Source: Halocaridina rubra
Lineage: Eukaryota; Arthropoda; Malacostraca; Decapoda; Atyidae
Length of the DNA stretch: 64,000 bases
Direction of reading: 5' to 3'
Assembly: GCA_037179515.1 (NCBI GenBank)
Contig: JAXCGZ010015167.1
Coordinates: 37,501-101,500, forward strand
The notes under the pieces were generated by a model. That model had not been told where the DNA came from. It did not search any database and saw nothing but the letters and a program-made list of their open reading frames with translations. Both the position numbers and the translations under genes were made by a program. Shown piece after piece: positions 24,091 to 36,117 of the stretch; within the stretch, counting starts at the first letter, position 1; each line of letters begins with the position of its first letter.

Positions 24091-27000
24091 GAGTCTAAGG
24101 ATAAGAACCATTTGTTACATAGAACAAATATTAACAAAAAGAATAGCCACAAGAAGGGTGAAGCTAGAGAAAGTTTAAAAGTATATTATACAAATAGCCG
24201 TAGTTTAGGTAACAAGATAGAAGAACTGAGAGCCATAGTATGTAGTGAGAGACCGGATATAATATGCATTAGTGAAAGTTGGATTAAATTAGAAAGCAAA
24301 CACCTTAAAGCTGAGTACATAATTACAGGATATAAACTTTATATTGCTGATCGTAGTGCAGATAAAAGAGGGGGAGGGGTAATTATGTATATTAAAGATA
24401 GCCTCAGAAGCTGCATTAAGTCTGGAATTAAGACAAATCTAAATTCAGAAACCTTATGGGTTGAAATTAAAAATAATATAGAAAGTCTAGTTGTAGGAGT
24501 AGTCTACAGACCACCTGATCTAGATAATATAGAGTCGCAAGTTATATACGATGAAATTTCTAAAGTGAGCAGGTCAAATAGAGTTTGCATTGTAGGCGAT
24601 TTTAATTTTAGACATATTAACTGGGAAACCATAACAGGTGATAGTAGCTCTAAGGAGTTTTTGGAAGTAGTAGAAGACAATTTCCTTTCTCAGCATGTAC
24701 ATGAAGCAACACGGGGAGTGAATACACTAGATTTAGTTCTTAGTAATAGAGAGAATATGGTTACAAATTTAGAAGTTGGTGAAAAATTGGGCAACAGTGA
24801 CCATGATTCCATTAGATTTAACATAATTTTCAAGGAAACTATAAAGGAAAATAAGAATATTGTTCCAAACTTTAGAGCAGGAGATTTTGAGGGCTTAAAA
24901 ACTAAATTATCTAATGAGGTATGGGAAGGGATTTCTGGGGTACAGATGTGGGTAGTTAATCCAGCAGGTCAGGTCACAGGTAGCGGATTACCCCGAAATT
25001 TGGGTACCACATGCCAAGGATTATCACAAGATAAGGTCAATACATTAAATTCTCTCACAGGAAAGAACAGCAGCCCGTCAGTTAATATAAATTTGGATGA
25101 GGAATATAACAATTTTGTCATGACTCTTAAGAATAGTCAGAGAGACTATATTCCCATGAAACATTGCAGATCAAGAAAAAATGACCCTAAATGGATGAAC
25201 AATAGAATAAAGAATCTTATAGGTATTAAAAGAGGAATATACAGGAAACTAAAAAGAGGTGAAGAGCAGGTGAGGCAGCAATATATACAGTTAAACAGGG
25301 AAGTTAAAATGATAGTTAGAGAATCGAAAAGAAAATACGAAGTTCGAATAGCAGGAGAAGCTAAAGAAAATCCTAAAGGGTTTTATCAACATTATCAAAC
25401 AAAATTTAAGGAAAAAGTCGGACCAATTGAAGTAGCCAATGGCCATATCACAGATGACGATAAAGTGATGTGTACATGTTTAAATGATTATTTCTTATCT
25501 GTATTTACAAATGAAAACTTGGAAAATATTCCGGAAGTAGAATCCATTTACAGAGACAGTCCCGATAATATACTTAGTTCAATAAATATTACGAGAGAGG
25601 AGGTAATAAAAGAAATAGATAAATTAAAGGCTCATAAATCTCCGGGACCTGATGGAATATATGCTAGAATATTAAAGGAATGCAAGGAAGAGCTTAGTTG
25701 TCCTCTGACTGCATTATTTAATAATTCAATAAAATTAGGATCGGTACCCATGGAGTGGAAATTGGCAGATGTGGTACCAATATTTAAAAAAGGAGAACGT
25801 GTTAAAAAGAATAATTATAGGCCGGTTAGTTTAACGTCAACAGTGGGTAAGATTCTAGAATCCATAATTGCAAATAAAATAAGGGCACATCTAGAATTAC
25901 ACAGACTGATAAAACTTTCACAACACGGGTTTCTTAAGGGTTTTTCGTGCCTTACAAACTTACTGTCTTTTTATTCAGAAGTTTACGAGGCAGTAGATTG
26001 TGGCAAAGAATATGATACAATATATCTAGATTTTAGCAAAGCTTTTGATAGAGTTCCTCACAAAAGATTAGTTCAAAAGCTGGAAGCTCATGGTATAGGA
26101 GGAGCTGTGCTCAGATGGATCAAACAATGGTTAAAAGACAGAAAACAGAGGGTTTGCATAAATGGAGAGAAATCAGAGTGGGGCTCGGTTACAAGCGGGG
26201 TACCACAAGGCTCGGTACTGGGTCCTCTATTATTCATCGTATATCTAAATGATCTGGATTCGGATATCAGTAGTAACCTAAGTAAATTCGCAGACGACAC
26301 TAAAATAGGTAGAACTATAAATGGAAAAGAAGACATTCATGCTTTACAGGAAGATCTAAATAGATTATCTGAATGGTCGGACAAATGGCAAATGGAATTT
26401 AATGTTGAAAAATGTAAAGTAGTTAAAATGGGTACTATAAAAGACAATACTAGTTATAAGCTAAATAACCATGAAATCATGAGTTCTCAGTGTGAAAGGG
26501 ATTTGGGAGTTCTTGTGAGTAGTAGTCTTAAGCCAAGAGAGCAATGCACAGCAGTCAGAAATAAAGCAAACAGAATTTTAGGATTTATCTCAAGAAGCGT
26601 CAGCAATAGGACGGAAAAAGTTATTTTGCAGCTCTATCTTGCATTAGTTAGGCCCCATTTAGATTATGCTGTGCAATTCTGGTCACCCTATTATAGAATG
26701 GAAATTGAATCCTTGGAGAGAGTGCAGCGAAGAATGACCAAGATGATACACAATATCAGAAATCTACCATATGAGGACAGATTAAAAAAACTTAATCTAC
26801 ATTCTCTAGAGAGGCGAAGAGTTAGGGGGGATATGATTGAAGTGTATAAATGGTTTAAAGGGATTAACAAGGGAGATATTAATAAAGTTTTAAAAATTCA
26901 TGATCAAACCAGAACTCGTAATAATGGATTTAAGCTTGATAAATTTAGGTTCAGAAGGGAAATTGGTAAAAATTGGTTTGGTAATAGAGTAGCTGATGCA

Positions 27001-27096
27001 TGGAACAAGCTTCCTAGTATGATAGTAAATGCCAATACCTTAGACACCTTCAAATGTAGATTAGATAGACATATGACAGAGGTAGGGTGGGTATGA
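24091..27096 (+). CDS. LINE-B ORF2: endonuclease-reverse transcriptase
   Basis: About 1,001 codons are open to the stop at 27094-27096. The open frame runs upstream into the flanking repeat (a GTG at 24079), but that part is host repeat and not element. The N-terminal APE-type endonuclease shows YTNSRSL, CISESW, VVYRPP, VGDFNFRHINW, LDLVLSN and NSDHD. The reverse transcriptase shows [52 protein letters not shown] and the FADDTK catalytic box. The C-terminal part (LVRPHLDYAVQFWSPY and onward) matches LINE-A in style. An unusual stretch of about 50 residues, rich in Gly/Asn/Thr (near codons 300-350), lies between endonuclease and RT. It encodes copying and insertion of the element; 5' truncation leaves this copy without a promoter of its own. 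Confidence 0.85.
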   Translation, partial: ESKDKNHLLHRTNINKKNSHKKGEARESLKVYYTNSRSLGNKIEELRAIVCSERPDIICISESWIKLESKHLKAEYIITGYKLYIADRSADKRGGGVIMYIKDSLRSCIKSGIKTNLNSETLWVEIKNNIESLVVGVVYRPPDLDNIESQVIYDEISKVSRSNRVCIVGDFNFRHINWETITGDSSSKEFLEVVEDNFLSQHVHEATRGVNTLDLVLSNRENMVTNLEVGEKLGNSDHDSIRFNIIFKETIKENKNIVPNFRAGDFEGLKTKLSNEVWEGISGVQMWVVNPAGQVTGSGLPRNLGTTCQGLSQDKVNTLNSLTGKNSSPSVNINLDEEYNNFVMTLKNSQRDYIPMKHCRSRKNDPKWMNNRIKNLIGIKRGIYRKLKRGEEQVRQQYIQLNREVKMIVRESKRKYEVRIAGEAKENPKGFYQHYQTKFKEKVGPIEVANGHITDDDKVMCTCLNDYFLSVFTNENLENIPEVESIYRDSPDNILSSINITREEVIKEIDKLKAHKSPGPDGIYARILKECKEELSCPLTALFNNSIKLGSVPMEWKLADVVPIFKKGERVKKNNYRPVSLTSTVGKILESIIANKIRAHLELHRLIKLSQHGFLKGFSCLTNLLSFYSEVYEAVDCGKEYDTIYLDFSKAFDRVPHKRLVQKLEAHGIGGAVLRWIKQWLKDRKQRVCINGEKSEWGSVTSGVPQGSVLGPLLFIVYLNDLDSDISSNLSKFADDTKIGRTINGKEDIHALQEDLNRLSEWSDKWQMEFNVEKCKVVKMGTIKDNTSYKLNNHEIMSSQCERDLGVLVSSSLKPREQCTAVRNKANRILGFISRSVSNRTEKVILQLYLALVRPHLDYAVQFWSPYYRMEIESLERVQRRMTKMIHNIRNLPYEDRLKKLNLHSLERRRVRGDMIEVYKWFKGINKGDINKVLKIHDQTRTRNNGFKLDKFRFRREIGKNWFGNRVADAWNKLPSMIVNANTLDTFKCRLDRHMTEVGWV

Positions 27097-27261
27097 ATAG
27101 GTTAGTGCTTATTAGAAAAATCATAAAAAGAAAAACAGAATAAATAAGTAGAGTAGAAAAGAATAGGTTAGACATGCTGAAAATACAATTCAAAAATGGA
27201 GCTGCCTCGTGTGTGCCAGTAGGCATGTTGCAGTGTCCTCTATTCTTATGTTCTTATGTTC
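24091..27261 (+). mobile_element. LINE-B: CR1-like retrotransposon, 5'-truncated, ORF2 open
   Basis: The element is bounded on both sides by units of the 276-bp repeat that read continuously if it is removed. The 3' end is a tandem of the octamer ttcttatg (27243-27261) instead of poly(A), as in CR1-clade elements. ORF1 is missing. No target duplication is visible, though the element's last bases and the target share ttat. Confidence 0.9.
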
Positions 27262-28193
<932 letters not shown>

Positions 28194-28199
28194 TTATAT

Positions 28200-28717
<518 letters not shown>

Positions 28718-31700
28718 AAACAAAAAAACAAACAAACAAACATTTGTGTCCATTTTTGTACAATGGTTATTCTTATACAAGCTAAAAGTAACTTATATGT
28801 AGATATATAACTGAACTAATAAATAAGAGGGTAATACATACTATTAAATTAAATAATGGTTTCCTAGAAAATAATAATACTCTAATAAAAAAAATTACAA
28901 AATTGTTAATAATAAAGTAAAATTAACCTATAAGTAGACTTGTAATTAAACTAACAAATAAGAGGTCAATACACATAGTTAAATTAAATGTTGCTTTCAT
29001 AGAAAATAGTAATGCTGTAATAAAAATTTTAACAATAATGTTAATAATAAAGTAGCAACAATAACAGCATACACAGTACTGTTATTATCGGCATCATTTC
29101 CATATTTGTTTTCATTACAGTGAGAATAATTAGTTCTTAACGAGTAGCAACTATTTGTCCAAGAAAAAACTGTATAGTTTGCCTTTTAAAGCTGTGAAGG
29201 AGGATGCATTTTTAAGATGCTCTGGAATATTGTTCCAGAGTGTTGGCCCTTTGATAGTGATCATCTATGAACCTGCCTCTGTGTTTGTTCAGTGAATAAA
29301 GAGCTCACTGCTCTGTCTAGTGTTGGTTCCCCTTATATCCCTGACTGTTTTTAAATCAAATAGCCAGCTAGGATAATGATGGTCCAAAATTTTGAATACA
29401 AAAACATAAATAGCATAAGCGACCTTATTTTCTGCCCGCAGCCACCCAAGTTTATTGAGAGCTGGTGTGATGTAGTCATATTTTCTTATTCCTCCCAGGG
29501 CAACTCGAGCTGCAAAATTAATAAGCTTCTGTATTCTGTTTATCTGAGTCTTAGTGGTAGCTCCCCAAACAGTTGTGCAGTAATTAATGTGACTTAGGGC
29601 TAGAGATTCAACAACAGTTATTCGAGTGGTAGTCTCAAAATTGTCTTTTATCTGTGATAAGTACATTAATGTTCCTGTAACCTTTTTGCATACTTTGTAT
29701 ATGTGGGAATCAAACAACATGTAGTTATCAAAGTGAATTCCTAGGTTTTTGACTGTTTTGCTAGGTGTGATAATATTATACCAAAAAGTAATTGTTGTGT
29801 TTTCTGGAATTTGTACTATATTGAACCTTGAACCAATAATCATGCATTGTGTTTTACTTTCGTTGATTAACAGCCCAATTTCTTGAAAATAGGTTTTAAT
29901 TTTTGACAGAGTGTTTTCTGCTCTTAAAGTTAGCTCTGGGAGATTAGTAATATCACCACTAAGGAGTAGTTGAGTGTCATCTGCATATTGTACGACTAGA
30001 CAGTCAGAAATGAAAGAAGATAGATCATTTTTGTAGATGGAGAAGAGGATAGGTCCAAGTACTGATCCCTGTGGAACACCAAATGATAAATTATTTGGCA
30101 TAGAGATAATGTTGTTAAGACGTATAGACTGTTTACGATTAGATAGATACTCGCTAAACCAGCTCGGATCAATATTTAGGTTAGTACATTTTCTTAAAAG
30201 AATTTCATGGTTTACACTGTCGAAGGCTTTTGATAAGTCTAATAATACAAGCAGAGATATTTTTTTCATATCTATATTATTATAGATACTATTCGTAACT
30301 TTGAGCAGTGCAGTTTCCGTCGAGAGTTTCGGTCTGAAACCATGTTGGTTAATAGATAAAAGTCTATTTGACTCTAAATATGACACAAGTTGGCATGCAA
30401 CAATTTTTTCTAATATTTTAGAGAAAATGGGTAGCAGGGAAATGGAACGATAGTTTGTCACATCTTCTCTATCCCCCTTTTTATGCAGAGGTATTACATG
30501 TGATATTTTCCAAGAGTCAGGAAACTTTTTAGTAACAATGGAAGTGTTCATAATAGTTAGAATAAAAGATACAATCACGGGTAGAGCATCTTTGATGAAC
30601 TGAAATGGCATACCATCTGGACCATAAGAGCCAGAGTTTCTTAGGCTCTTTATGGTAAGAATTAGGGTAGCACAATCGGTAGGATTTATCTTGAAGTACT
30701 CTCTTGTGTTTACATTGGAAGAATTGTCATTTAAGCAATTACCCATATTCACTGAGTTGATGCTTTCTTGTGTTCTCTCGTAGGTATTTTTGCCAACGTT
30801 AGCAAAATAGCTATTAAAGTTTTCCGCTTTGTCTTTCAACTCCATAATATATTCATAACTTTCTGAGGTACTCTTTTAATTTGGTATCATGCTTCTTATC
30901 ACTTTCCATGTTGCTGCTGTATCAAGTCTAGAATCATTAAATTGTTTTTTTGTAAAAGTCTTTTTTACTTACATTGATGAGAGATCTGACACGTTTCTTT
31001 TCTGTTTTATAACGTTCTCGGAGAGTCATATCATATCTACTCATTTTTAGCTCTTTTGTATTTGATTTCTGATTTGCATTGCCTCTTTGATCTCATTAGT
31101 TAGCCAGGGGGCTGAGGGGCGGGTTACTTTTCTTGTTACAATGGGTGCACAACTATCTAAGCATTCAAGGAAGACTTTTGTTAGAATCTCAACCTGCAAA
31201 TCGACGTTATCTGTGTATTTAATTCTATTAAGTACATTTGTGTTGTTGATTAATGTTTCACAAAAGATATCAGGGGAGTAATTTTTTAGACACCGGAATG
31301 TCTTGAAGAGAGGCTTCCTTTTGGGCTTGTTTACAGTTAGCATAGCAATGTTCAGCTCGTGGTCTGCAATTGGGCAGGGAACTACGTCCCAATAGGGTAT
31401 AGTTTCCACTTTATTTGTTATTATCAGATCTATAAGAGTCCTAGAATTAGGGGTTATGCGGGTCGGTTGTGTCACTATTGTGTTAACTTCACAGTGTTGA
31501 TCACCTTTTCATTTTGTTATCTGCTGAGAGCAAGTCATCATTAAAGTCACCAAGTATGTATATGGGTTTATGGCGCACAAAGATATTTCTGAATGTTTCT
31601 AGCAGATGATTGAATGAACTGGTAGGTGCTTTAGGGTGACGGTAAACACACCCCACAATGAAAGATGGAAGTTTCTGATACTGCACAGTGATCCATAAAT

Positions 31701-31771
31701 CTTCGAGCTCTTCAGTTTTTTCTAGACCTGTGGTTATTTCTGATGCACTAAGATAATTTCTAACATAAATA
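28718..31771 (-). mobile_element. LINE-C copy 2 inserted into LINE-D
   Basis: On the minus strand the 5' truncated end is near 31771. The endonuclease region is broken by frameshifts: open parts 31501-31686 with VGCVYRHPKAP and ILGDFNDDL, and 31047-31475 with LIDLIITNK and a DHE block. The RT part (29289-30845) is open. The 3' region ends in (TTTG)n, seen as aaacaaacaaac at 28718-28742. Overall it matches the decayed copy at 2750-4684. The plus-strand LINE-D sequence reads across it when it is removed. Confidence 0.85.
29289..30845 (-). CDS. LINE-C ORF2, reverse transcriptase part (open, 518 codons)
   Basis: The visible RT motifs in order are SYGPDGMPFQFIKDA, VIPLHKKGDREDVTNYRSISLLP, INQHGFRPKLSTETALL, LLDLSKAFDSVNHEIL, GVPQGSVLGPILF and the catalytic VQYADDTQLLL. 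They are followed by a TKSLG-type VKNLGIHFDNYML region and the C-terminal HINYCTTVWG stretch. This is the CR1/jockey superclade RT style. The region after WLFDLK (about 480 onward) reaches the stop at 29289. The upstream endonuclease is out of frame, so this copy cannot make a full protein. Confidence 0.8.
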   Translation of the reverse strand: MELKDKAENFNSYFANVGKNTYERTQESINSVNMGNCLNDNSSNVNTREYFKINPTDCATLILTIKSLRNSGSYGPDGMPFQFIKDALPVIVSFILTIMNTSIVTKKFPDSWKISHVIPLHKKGDREDVTNYRSISLLPIFSKILEKIVACQLVSYLESNRLLSINQHGFRPKLSTETALLKVTNSIYNNIDMKKISLLVLLDLSKAFDSVNHEILLRKCTNLNIDPSWFSEYLSNRKQSIRLNNIISMPNNLSFGVPQGSVLGPILFSIYKNDLSSFISDCLVVQYADDTQLLLSGDITNLPELTLRAENTLSKIKTYFQEIGLLINESKTQCMIIGSRFNIVQIPENTTITFWYNIITPSKTVKNLGIHFDNYMLFDSHIYKVCKKVTGTLMYLSQIKDNFETTTRITVVESLALSHINYCTTVWGATTKTQINRIQKLINFAARVALGGIRKYDYITPALNKLGWLRAENKVAYAIYVFVFKILDHHYPSWLFDLKTVRDIRGTNTRQSSELFIH

Positions 31772-32336
31772 CATCTGGGGTGCTTCTTCTTATACTTATC
31801 TCCTTGATAGGGTTGAATCTAAGGTAGTCAGATTCATTAATGATCCTTCTCTTACTTCTAATCTAGATTCTCTTTCTCTTCATCGTAAGGTATTTTCCCT
31901 TTCTCTTTTCTATCGCTACTACTTCCATCGGTGCTCTGATGAGTTGGCGAGTTGCATCCCTTCCCCACTACCGAGGTCGCGTAACACTCGCCAAGTGGCC
32001 TCATCTCCCGGGAACTGTGTGGAGATTTGTAGCTTGCGGATTGCTTGGGGCAGCGACTGCTTCTTCCCATCTACCTCCAGACTCTGGAACTCTCTTCCTC
32101 ATTCTGTCTTTCCTAATTTATATGACCTTTCATCCTTCAAAAAGCAGACCTATCGTCATCTCAGGGCTTAGTCCTCCATATCTCTGGGTCCTCTATACTT
32201 TGACTTTTTTGTCTGTCGTTTTCCTTTGTGTGACATTACCTTCGTCTTGGTATTTTCTCATGCCCGGGCCTTTATTGATGATGGAAGTCTCTGCCTGTCC
32301 CGGTGTCACACTCATTAAAAAATAAAAAAAGAAATA

Positions 32337-32340
<4 letters not shown>
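31772..32340 (+). pseudogene. LINE-D copy 1, right part (C-terminus and 3' UTR)
   Basis: The translation includes [40 protein letters not shown] and [18 protein letters not shown], the typical C-terminal end of jockey-like LINE ORF2. The frame from about 31944 to a stop at 32169-32171 is open. The 3' UTR ends with cctgtcccggtgtcacactc and an A-rich tail at 32316-32345. A second, truncated copy lies at 45356-45906. Confidence 0.8.

Positions 32341-32345
<5 letters not shown>

Positions 32346-32403
<58 letters not shown>
32346..32403. repeat. (AT)n microsatellite
   Basis: AT tract after the LINE-D A-rich tail. It passes directly into (GT)n. Confidence 0.95.
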
Positions 32404-32426
<23 letters not shown>

Positions 32427-32427
<1 letters not shown>

Positions 32428-32549
32428 ATTACCTAATTGATTACCTAATTGTGTTTACAGAAAAGAGCCCAAAGCTCGTATCTTCCCGTCTCCTGATCGG
32501 TTCCATTTTATACTTAGTGATACTTATCATACCTGTCCTTAAAACTATG
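32427..32549 (-). pseudogene. LINE-A fragment F5 (3' tail)
   Basis: About 120 bp: two tail units, the aaagagcccaaagctcgtat block and the end of ORF2 up to ccttaaaacta. It is truncated at a (TG)n run that continues into the tail of copy A. Confidence 0.85.
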
Positions 32550-32647
32550 TGTGTGTGTGTGTGTGTGTGTGTGATTACCTAATTGTGTTTACGGGAAAGA
32601 GCCCAAAGCTCGTATCTTCCCGTCTCCTCATCGGTTCCATTTTAGAC

Positions 32648-35470
32648 TTAGTGATACTTATCGTACCTGTCCTTAAAACTATGGATTGAGATAGCATTAA
32701 CTACCTCCTCGCTTAGCCAATTCCAATTATCAACTACTCTTACACTGAAAAAGTATTTCCTTACATCCTGCAAAGAAGTTTTCTTACCAAGCTTCAAACT
32801 ATGACCTCTAGTTCTAGAGCCAGCCATATCGAAATATCGATCCCTATCCACTCTATCATAACCATGAAGGAATTTAAAGACTGTCACCATATCCCCCCTT
32901 ACTCTTCTAGCTTCGAGTGATGGCAAGTCTAATTCCCTCAGCCTCTCATCATAACTGAGATTGCGTATTTCTGGCACCAGTTTCGTGGCATGTCTTTGAA
33001 CTTTTTCAAGCTTAGCTATGTGCTTTTTCAAGTGCGGATTCCAAAAGGGGGCTGCATATTCGAGTTTTGGCCTCACATAGGTTACATAAATATTTCTGAA
33101 CATTTCCTTGTCCATGTGCCTGAAGGCTACCCTTACATTTGATAAGAATGCATATGCTGCCCTTACTACGCCATTTATATGTATTTCTGGAGACAAATCT
33201 GCCAGTATGTTTACTCCTAGATCTCTCTCATTTTCTGTCTCTTGAAGCTGTACTCCAGCCACCGAGTAGTCAAGCTTGGGCCTTCTTGCACTTGTACCCA
33301 TTCTCATTTCCTTACATTTTGAGGTATTGAATTTCATTAGCCACTTTTCTGACCACTCATGCAGATTATTTAGATCCTCCTGAAGTTCTCTACCATTGTT
33401 CTCGTTTTTTACTTTCTTCACAATCTTTGCATCATCTGCAAACATATTCATGAATGAATTTACAGACTCTGGTAGGTCATTTACATATACAAGGAACAAA
33501 AGTGGCCCCAAAACTGAACCCTGTGGAACTCCACTACTAACTCTTCTCCATTCAGACACTGAGTGTCTTACTCTAACCCTCTGTTCCCTTCCTTCTAAGT
33601 AAGTTTTTATCCATTGCAAGACATTTCCACCTATTCTAGCCATTGAGTGCAGCTTCCTAATAAGTCTCCCATGTGGAACAGTGTCAAACGCTTTCTGGAA
33701 GTCTAGGAATATGCAATCTGCCCAGCCCTCTCTTTCCTGTAAGATTTGGCTTACCTCATCATAAAATTCTAATAAGTTTGTTACTGTTGATCTACCGTCT
33801 CTGAAGCCATGTTGCCTCACTGACAAAAAGTTGAAGGATTCCAAGTGAAGAGAGATATGTTTCCTTAGTAGTTTCTCCATAACTTTGCAAACTATGCTGG
33901 TCAAGGAAACTGGTCTATAGTTCAGAGCCGTATCCCTCCTTCCCTTTTTGAAGATAGGTATCACATTTGCTTGTTTCCAGCATCTTGGAATCTCCCCCGA
34001 CTCCAGTGACTCCTTAAATATGATACTTAGTGCCACTGATATTGTGTTTGCGCATTTTTTAAGCACATGAGGGGATATGTCATCAGGACCTGCAGCTTTA
34101 TGAACATCTAAATCCATCAGCGCTTTGCATACCTCTGTGGCTGTAAGGTTGATGTTCTCTAATACCGGCCCTTGAGCTTCTATCACTGCAATCTGAGGGG
34201 GTGGGGCATTTTCTACTGTAAATACTGACTGAAACTCCTTGTTCAATTCTTTGCAGATCTCTTCGTCCGTCTCAGTGATGCTTCCATCCGCTCTCTTTAG
34301 CCTTAAAACCTGTTCTTTTACCTTCAGTTTTCCTCTGATAAAGCTGTGGAAAGGCTTGGGATTTTCTTTAGCCTTCCTGGTGATGTCTCTCTCATAATCT
34401 CTCTCTGCCTCTCTCCTTTTACTTAGGTAGTCATTTCTTGCTCTTTTGTAGGTTTGCCAGGCATTTATGTTTTTTCTCCTCCTATACCTTTTCCAGCATT
34501 TGTCTCTCCACTCCTTAGCTCTTTTACACCCATTATCGAACCATTTCTCTCTGGCATGAATTACACCTACTTTGGTGACAGGTATGCAGCAATCTACTAT
34601 CTTCCCATATTTCTCACAAAAGATGTCATACATTTCTTGTACAGATTTGTTGTAAAATAAGGTTCTCCAGTCAATAACTGCAAAAAGCTCATTCATTTTG
34701 ATGTAATCTCCTTTCGGATAGTTCCTCCTCATGTCCTCAGTGCCTCTACTCTCAGGAAGAATATCTTCAATGATATACTCCATCAACAACACACAGTGGT
34801 CACTCTTTCCAATTGGTGGTTCATACTCAATATTTTCAATATCCAACACATTATCTGTGAACACTAGATCAAGTAGTGATGGCTCATCCCCACCCCTGGC
34901 TCTTGTTGGTTCCATTACATGTTGGTGTAGGAAATTCCCTTGTACGCAATCTAGGAATCTTGCCCCGAATGAGTCCTCACCACTGTGTGGGTCAAGATTT
35001 ATCCAATCTATCTCTTTATGATTAAAGTCTCCCATAATCAAAATCCTACATTTTTTCTCCCGTGCCATGTTAACAACTGAGTTTATGACTTCAATAGTAC
35101 CTATATGACTTTCCTCATAAATTTCAAGCCTATTTTGGTTGCTTGGTGGGTTGTATACAACAGTTATTATAATGCTCTCTGACCCAGTATTTAGGCGAGC
35201 AACAAGAAATTCCTTGAACTCACTTTCTATAGCCAAGTTTATTTCTTCAACTTGAATCCTCTCACTTATGAGCAGTGCTATCCCTCCACCAGTCCTCTCA
35301 GATCTTTCAACCCTTAGTATTCTGAAGCCCTTAGGAAAAACTGTGACACTGTTTATGTCCTCACTCAACTTAGTCTCTGTAATTGCTACTATATCTGCCT
35401 TACTGTTGTGAATCCTATCTTTTAATTCTACTGCCTTACCAGCTAATCCATCAGCATTTGTGTATAACAA
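32648..35470 (-). CDS. LINE-A copy A ORF2: endonuclease-reverse transcriptase
   Basis: The frame gives 940 codons from a TTG at 35468-35470 to the stop. That TTG is unlikely as a start in an animal. The same frame stays open upstream to 35566, overlapping ORF1 by about 90 bases with no ATG. The APE endonuclease shows YTNADGL, AITETKLSE, VVYNPPS, IMGDFNHKEIDW, LLDLVFTD and GKSDHCVLL. The RT shows [58 protein letters not shown] and the FADDAK catalytic box. The C-terminal region reads [17 protein letters not shown]. The catalytic residues look intact. The product would nick target DNA and copy the element's RNA there. Because ORF2 lies in the -1 frame relative to ORF1, expression by frameshift or reinitiation is probable. 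Confidence 0.9.
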   Translation of the reverse strand: MLYTNADGLAGKAVELKDRIHNSKADIVAITETKLSEDINSVTVFPKGFRILRVERSERTGGGIALLISERIQVEEINLAIESEFKEFLVARLNTGSESIIITVVYNPPSNQNRLEIYEESHIGTIEVINSVVNMAREKKCRILIMGDFNHKEIDWINLDPHSGEDSFGARFLDCVQGNFLHQHVMEPTRARGGDEPSLLDLVFTDNVLDIENIEYEPPIGKSDHCVLLMEYIIEDILPESRGTEDMRRNYPKGDYIKMNELFAVIDWRTLFYNKSVQEMYDIFCEKYGKIVDCCIPVTKVGVIHAREKWFDNGCKRAKEWRDKCWKRYRRRKNINAWQTYKRARNDYLSKRREAERDYERDITRKAKENPKPFHSFIRGKLKVKEQVLRLKRADGSITETDEEICKELNKEFQSVFTVENAPPPQIAVIEAQGPVLENINLTATEVCKALMDLDVHKAAGPDDISPHVLKKCANTISVALSIIFKESLESGEIPRCWKQANVIPIFKKGRRDTALNYRPVSLTSIVCKVMEKLLRKHISLHLESFNFLSVRQHGFRDGRSTVTNLLEFYDEVSQILQEREGWADCIFLDFQKAFDTVPHGRLIRKLHSMARIGGNVLQWIKTYLEGREQRVRVRHSVSEWRRVSSGVPQGSVLGPLLFLVYVNDLPESVNSFMNMFADDAKIVKKVKNENNGRELQEDLNNLHEWSEKWLMKFNTSKCKEMRMGTSARRPKLDYSVAGVQLQETENERDLGVNILADLSPEIHINGVVRAAYAFLSNVRVAFRHMDKEMFRNIYVTYVRPKLEYAAPFWNPHLKKHIAKLEKVQRHATKLVPEIRNLSYDERLRELDLPSLEARRVRGDMVTVFKFLHGYDRVDRDRYFDMAGSRTRGHSLKLGKKTSLQDVRKYFFSVRVVDNWNWLSEEVVNAISIHSFKDRYDKYH

Positions 35471-35472
35471 TC

Positions 35473-36117
35473 TTAATGAGGCCCCATCCCCTGATCTTCT
35501 GTCATCATTTTCTTTATCTCCCCTTTGTCTGGAAGTATTCTGTAACGAAAATTTTTCTTCTCTTCTTCATTTCTCTCATCATTTAACCTTCTTGCCTCTT
35601 GCAACAAGTTTTTGATCTTTCCCATCTCTTCCTGTGTTCTGTATCGTCTAATGAACACTTCTTTGCATTCTTGAAGGTCTTTTAGACTTTTTTTTCTCAA
35701 CAATATTTCCCTACATGTTTCCCCTCTCTCAAATTTTACTTTTGTTGGTCTCGGCTTTCCTTCCCTCGAATATTTACCTAGTTGGTGTATGTTTACAATA
35801 TCCCCAGGACCACATACTACTCCAAGCTTTCTTATCAGGTCTACAACCTTAGCTTTATTTTCTTCAAGTCTCCCCTGCCATGTTGGCTCCTGGGATTCAC
35901 TTATGCTTGAGATTACCACTGTCTTCTCCTTATCAAGTGCCTGTCTGATGAGTGGGTTTGCCCTTTCCATCACAACGTCTTTCATTTTTTCGATTACTGT
36001 CTCTTTATAGTCAACTGTTTGTATGTTTTCCAGTGCCACCACCTTTACAGCCTCTTTTACTGCCACATTCCCCTTTAGTGCATCAGCAAAGGACGTTTTC
36101 ATGGCATCATTTTCCAT
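35473..36117 (-). CDS. LINE-A copy A ORF1: RNA-binding protein
   Basis: 214 codons from ATG at 36115-36117. The N-terminal part (residues 1-80) is helical and charged. Residues about 85-160 (IHQLGKYSREGKPRPTKVKF, then CREILLRKKSLKDL) resemble the RRM/Transposase_22-type fold of LINE ORF1 proteins. The tail is Glu/Lys/Arg-rich. Such proteins bind the element's RNA. The stop lies two bases before the TTG of the listed ORF2 segment. A heptamer aaatttt in the ORF1 frame at 35548-35554 lies within the overlap with the ORF2 frame. Confidence 0.8.
   Translation of the reverse strand: MENDAMKTSFADALKGNVAVKEAVKVVALENIQTVDYKETVIEKMKDVVMERANPLIRQALDKEKTVVISSISESQEPTWQGRLEENKAKVVDLIRKLGVVCGPGDIVNIHQLGKYSREGKPRPTKVKFERGETCREILLRKKSLKDLQECKEVFIRRYRTQEEMGKIKNLLQEARRLNDERNEEEKKNFRYRILPDKGEIKKMMTEDQGMGPH

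Noticed and set aside
32648..35470. TTG at 35468-35470 as the true start of LINE-A ORF2
   Set aside because: TTG is not a normal animal start, and the frame is open for about 31 further codons upstream into ORF1. The real expression mechanism is probably frameshift or reinitiation.
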